DNA from: Phoronis australis
Taxonomy: Eukaryota; Phoronida; Phoronidae
NCBI GenBank assembly: GCA_002633005.1
Contig: NMRA01000474.1
Coordinates: 275,409-339,408, forward strand
Direction of reading: 5' to 3'
DNA: 64,000 bases
The notes below the pieces were generated by a model that was given only the letters and a program-made list of their open reading frames with translations, was not told where the DNA came from and searched no databases. Shown one piece after another: positions 60,894 through 64,000 of this stretch. The translations under genes were made by a program, and so were the position numbers. Position 1 is the first letter of the stretch. Each line of letters begins with the position of its first letter.

Positions 60894-63800
60894 CTATGAT
60901 AAGGGAGGTAAAAAATTTCCGAAATTTACTTTTTCCTCACAATTATTTTTACCCATACACTTTACAGTAAGTCCATGTTTGATTTCTCGATATGCATATT
61001 ATGCATGCCAAGGACGTGGCAATGGTGGCAAGCTACGTATCGTTTTGCTTGCGACACCCAAGCCGAATGGTCATCGCCTATGGGAATACTGGTAACACAG
61101 ACATCATACCGTGGCCTTGCCGATAAATGATTGTCACTTTCTTTATCATAACATCGGGAAACAATGGGGGTGCGAATTTATTGCTGGTTTTATGTCGCTG
61201 CACGAGAGAAAAAGCACATGTTTTGCGGTGTCTTGCCGACGTTTCTTTTTAATGTTTTTCGCTAACGTTTCCTCATATGTTTTAGATTTCAGAAAGAATA
61301 CCGTTTAAAGCTAGCAGCTTTTCGTCGGCAAAATACGTTAAAGTGGTACATTCAGTAATGAGGTGACGTGTTAGCTGATGCAATCGGACATAGGACACAG
61401 TCGGTCATGTGCAAAAGCGTATCAAGATTATCAGTGGGATTGTAGCCACTACCGTAACATAATCCAACCAAGTGTGAGAAAAACTGGCGCACGCAGGAGA
61501 CTATTCATCGTACAAATGGATCTTTCAAGTCGCACGTGTGGAGCTGAGAAGAACTGAGTAGAGTTCACTAGTTGTCGGGCATCTAGAAATATTCACGTGC
61601 TCTCAAGTACACAGCAATATCCTTGTGATTGCGCAAACTGGTTTACAGGCTCGTGATTAAATTATGAAGGCACAGTTTCCATCCCCAAAAAATAGCGCCG
61701 CCTAGCTATGTGCGAATTGCTGTCTTATAACCACTAAAAACCCAATTTCCACCCCCCAAAAAAACACTTGTAATTGGACCACTTGCTGTTTAGAATTTAA
61801 TACAGATTGTTCCTTGTCACAATGCAATTGGCATCCCGGCTTAATATTAACTAAAAATTGTGTGAAGGTTGAGATCGTTTTGTACACGGTGTGATTGTAA
61901 ATGACATGCAGCCGTGATTTGATTCGTCATGATTCAGCACTACTAGCGCAGCTATAGAACCTGTCAGTAAATAAGTATTTACATGAGCGCTTGGGACCGC
62001 GAGTTTGTACAACCAAATTTAATTGTCGAGTTTAAACTAAAATCACGAGCGTAATTTTACGCCATCAAAATTAAATTACGCTTGTAATTTCACAGCGTAA
62101 TGAACGACGTAAATAATTGCAATGGAAGTTGCTGAGACGGTTGTTTTGCGATAAACACGTTTGGATTGCGAATTTTATTAGTCCAGGATTAAATGTTCTT
62201 GGTGCAATCTTGAACTGCTGTTTACGAAGGTGTTTCTGTAATATTTTGTTGGTTGCATACCACTGTAGTTAATAGTTCAGTCTCCTGCCAGTCTTCACGA
62301 AGTCAGAGAGTGCCAGTCAGACCACTTAAATTTACTTCAAATGTTGTTACATAAATAGTCTCCTTGGCTACGTCATAGACGTCAGTTGCAACTCAGAGGC
62401 CATTATAGCTGAGGACAGCCCAACAAAGAACATGGGTGTTGCTTTTTTTTAATTAGAAATGATATCAACACGAACGTGCTTTTGCCAAAGGAGGACTTGC
62501 CTGCTGTTATCAACGACGTTTGGTGTGTAGTGGAGGTGTTCACGCTTAGATTTACAGCATCTTTGGGAATAGACTCAATGACTGTGGCTCACTTGAACAC
62601 GTGAAAGTGATATATACAGCTAATAAGGGAGATGCGCGGAATATATTGTGAGATAAAGCTTGAATGTATGCTGGACGGGTGAACCTTTTTAGTACTTTAA
62701 AGTGATACCAAACCAGTTTTGGCTAATTAACATACACTAAAGGCGACATTATGTTCTTTGAAAAAATAATGGGCTGTAACCTTCGACAACTCACAAAACT
62801 TTGGATTTGGTGGAAATCTGAAAACCCTTTTCAAAGTCTGCTCATAACGTCTAGCGTAACCTCCGCTTTTTGCGAATTACATGGCGACCTTAGGGAAAAA
62901 AACACCGACCAAGGAAAATGATGTCAAATATGTGACACAGAGAATATGAGATCATACTCAGAAATCTGACGCTAATTTTGCACGAGCTGTTGACATATCG
63001 AGGATGTGTACCCTTTTAAAAATGGAGAATATTCCCTGTCCCGCCATGTGCCAACATTGACTGACCGGATCAGGGAGTCTCTCTGTGGGAGTCTCTCTTT
63101 CAAGTAAATTGGACTTTGATTTAGTCGGTAAACTTTTAACTGATTTTTTTAATAGAACTATGAAAAGAAAAATCATCAGTGAATCGATATTTTGTGGAAA
63201 TGAACTGTCAGAATAAAAGTTATATTATTTATATATATCTGTTTTTTTTATTCTACATTAACATGTACGGCACTTGCTTGACTGCACCTATCTAAATGGG
63301 GAATGCCTGTGTAATGGGTTATTGTGAAATAATGTGTCAGGCTGCCCTGTGTTGTGTACCACCGGGGCCCCAATTTTCTGTCGACGGCACTAAAATAGGG
63401 GGTGAGAATGAGGATGGAGGTGGTGGCAATTGGAATGGGAGGGCAACAAACATTTTTGCAAAGTCGACACTCATCTCTATGTAACACCCAGCTGGCCCGT
63501 AGCAACGCTGCTTAACATATCAAATCTACTGTACCTGGTACTATAATGACATGACCTTATAAATATCCGATTTTGGCTAAATTAGGAACATAATATCTGA
63601 GATCGTAGATTGGATTCATGAGAGACTTTCAGATATCATGCTTTGTTTACTGATCTCTAAAATGGTGTTAGCAGTTATATTCAAAAAGCTCCACTTTCGC
63701 ATGAGGGAATACTAAAAAAGAAGGGTAAAATAAAGTTACATCACGCCACAAAATCAAGGATCTGTTAGAAAAGTTTAACAACGCTTTTGACATATCACTT

Positions 63801-64000
63801 TGAAATCCATAATCAAATAAAATTTGATGATTTTATTGTCACGTGACACAAATAATAACAGAAACATGTAGGTAAAAAGTCAAATTTTACAGGTCTTTAA
63901 CTTCACTTAAGGAGTTGTATTCTACAGCTCTGTACATTTTTGTCTAAATATGCAGACCTGTACATACGGTCCCACAAACTTTTAAAGTCAACCGTTCATA
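60894..64000. other. Right end of the window, nothing supported
   Basis: AT-rich sequence with short frames only. The frames 62958-63176 and 63248-63505 on the minus strand have no known motif and no phase-matched splice partners that I could find. Confidence 0.4.

Noticed and set aside
60772-61095. 107-codon rightward frame
   Set aside because: It overlaps the minus-strand terminal exon, which has a proper acceptor and stop. The right half has no motif.

Overview
This is a eukaryotic genomic window, almost certainly from a marine invertebrate. Exons are short and have GT..AG borders, introns are AT-rich and kilobases long, and there are tandem minisatellites, inverted-repeat transposons, non-LTR and Gypsy-type retroelement relics and two assembly gaps (13633-14310 and 43307-43725). 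The motif ACATGTA/TACATGTA is common, as in many lophotrochozoan and non-vertebrate deuterostome genomes. An invertebrate-type CSalpha-beta defensin gene fits a lophotrochozoan (brachiopod or mollusc-like) best, but the species cannot be fixed from the sequence. Because genes are split, most long open frames are not genes; the gene models below were assembled by hand from splice sites and reading phase.

Layout. 1-928 (-): broken Gypsy-like pol. 2035-4663 (+): small three-coding-exon gene for a secreted cysteine-rich peptide of 88 residues with a defensin signature, with TATA box and poly(A) signal. 7341-10486: degraded DNA transposon with about 150-bp inverted ends. 12358-39813 (-): twelve-exon gene for a 620-residue protein joining six or seven ankyrin repeats to a C-terminal trypsin-like serine protease domain with all three catalytic residues; three of its ankyrin exons are very recent tandem copies of a 655-bp exon-plus-intron unit. 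Its introns host several transposons and tandem repeats. 39.9-46.3 kb: no recognised gene, a 67-bp tandem array and the second gap. 46585-51424 (-): C-terminal exons of an F-box/LRR-like (FBXL) gene, with a 27-bp minisatellite in the 3'UTR and a 42-bp minisatellite between two copies of one exon. 51.6-54.6 kb: inverted-repeat element. 54.65-56.15 kb (+): probable promoter and a two-exon gene for a small basic protein of unknown function. 57.5-60 kb: microsatellite, non-LTR reverse transcriptase relic, and a possible membrane-anchor exon. 60747-60893 (-): a probable terminal exon of a gene that would lie further right. The rest to 64000 shows nothing I can support.

Functional reading. The two best genes both look linked to innate immunity or protein quality control: a secreted defensin-like peptide and a soluble ankyrin-protease. 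They are not an operon and nothing shows they act together. The ankyrin-trypsin fusion with actively amplifying ankyrin exons is the least conventional item and the best candidate for an undescribed system.
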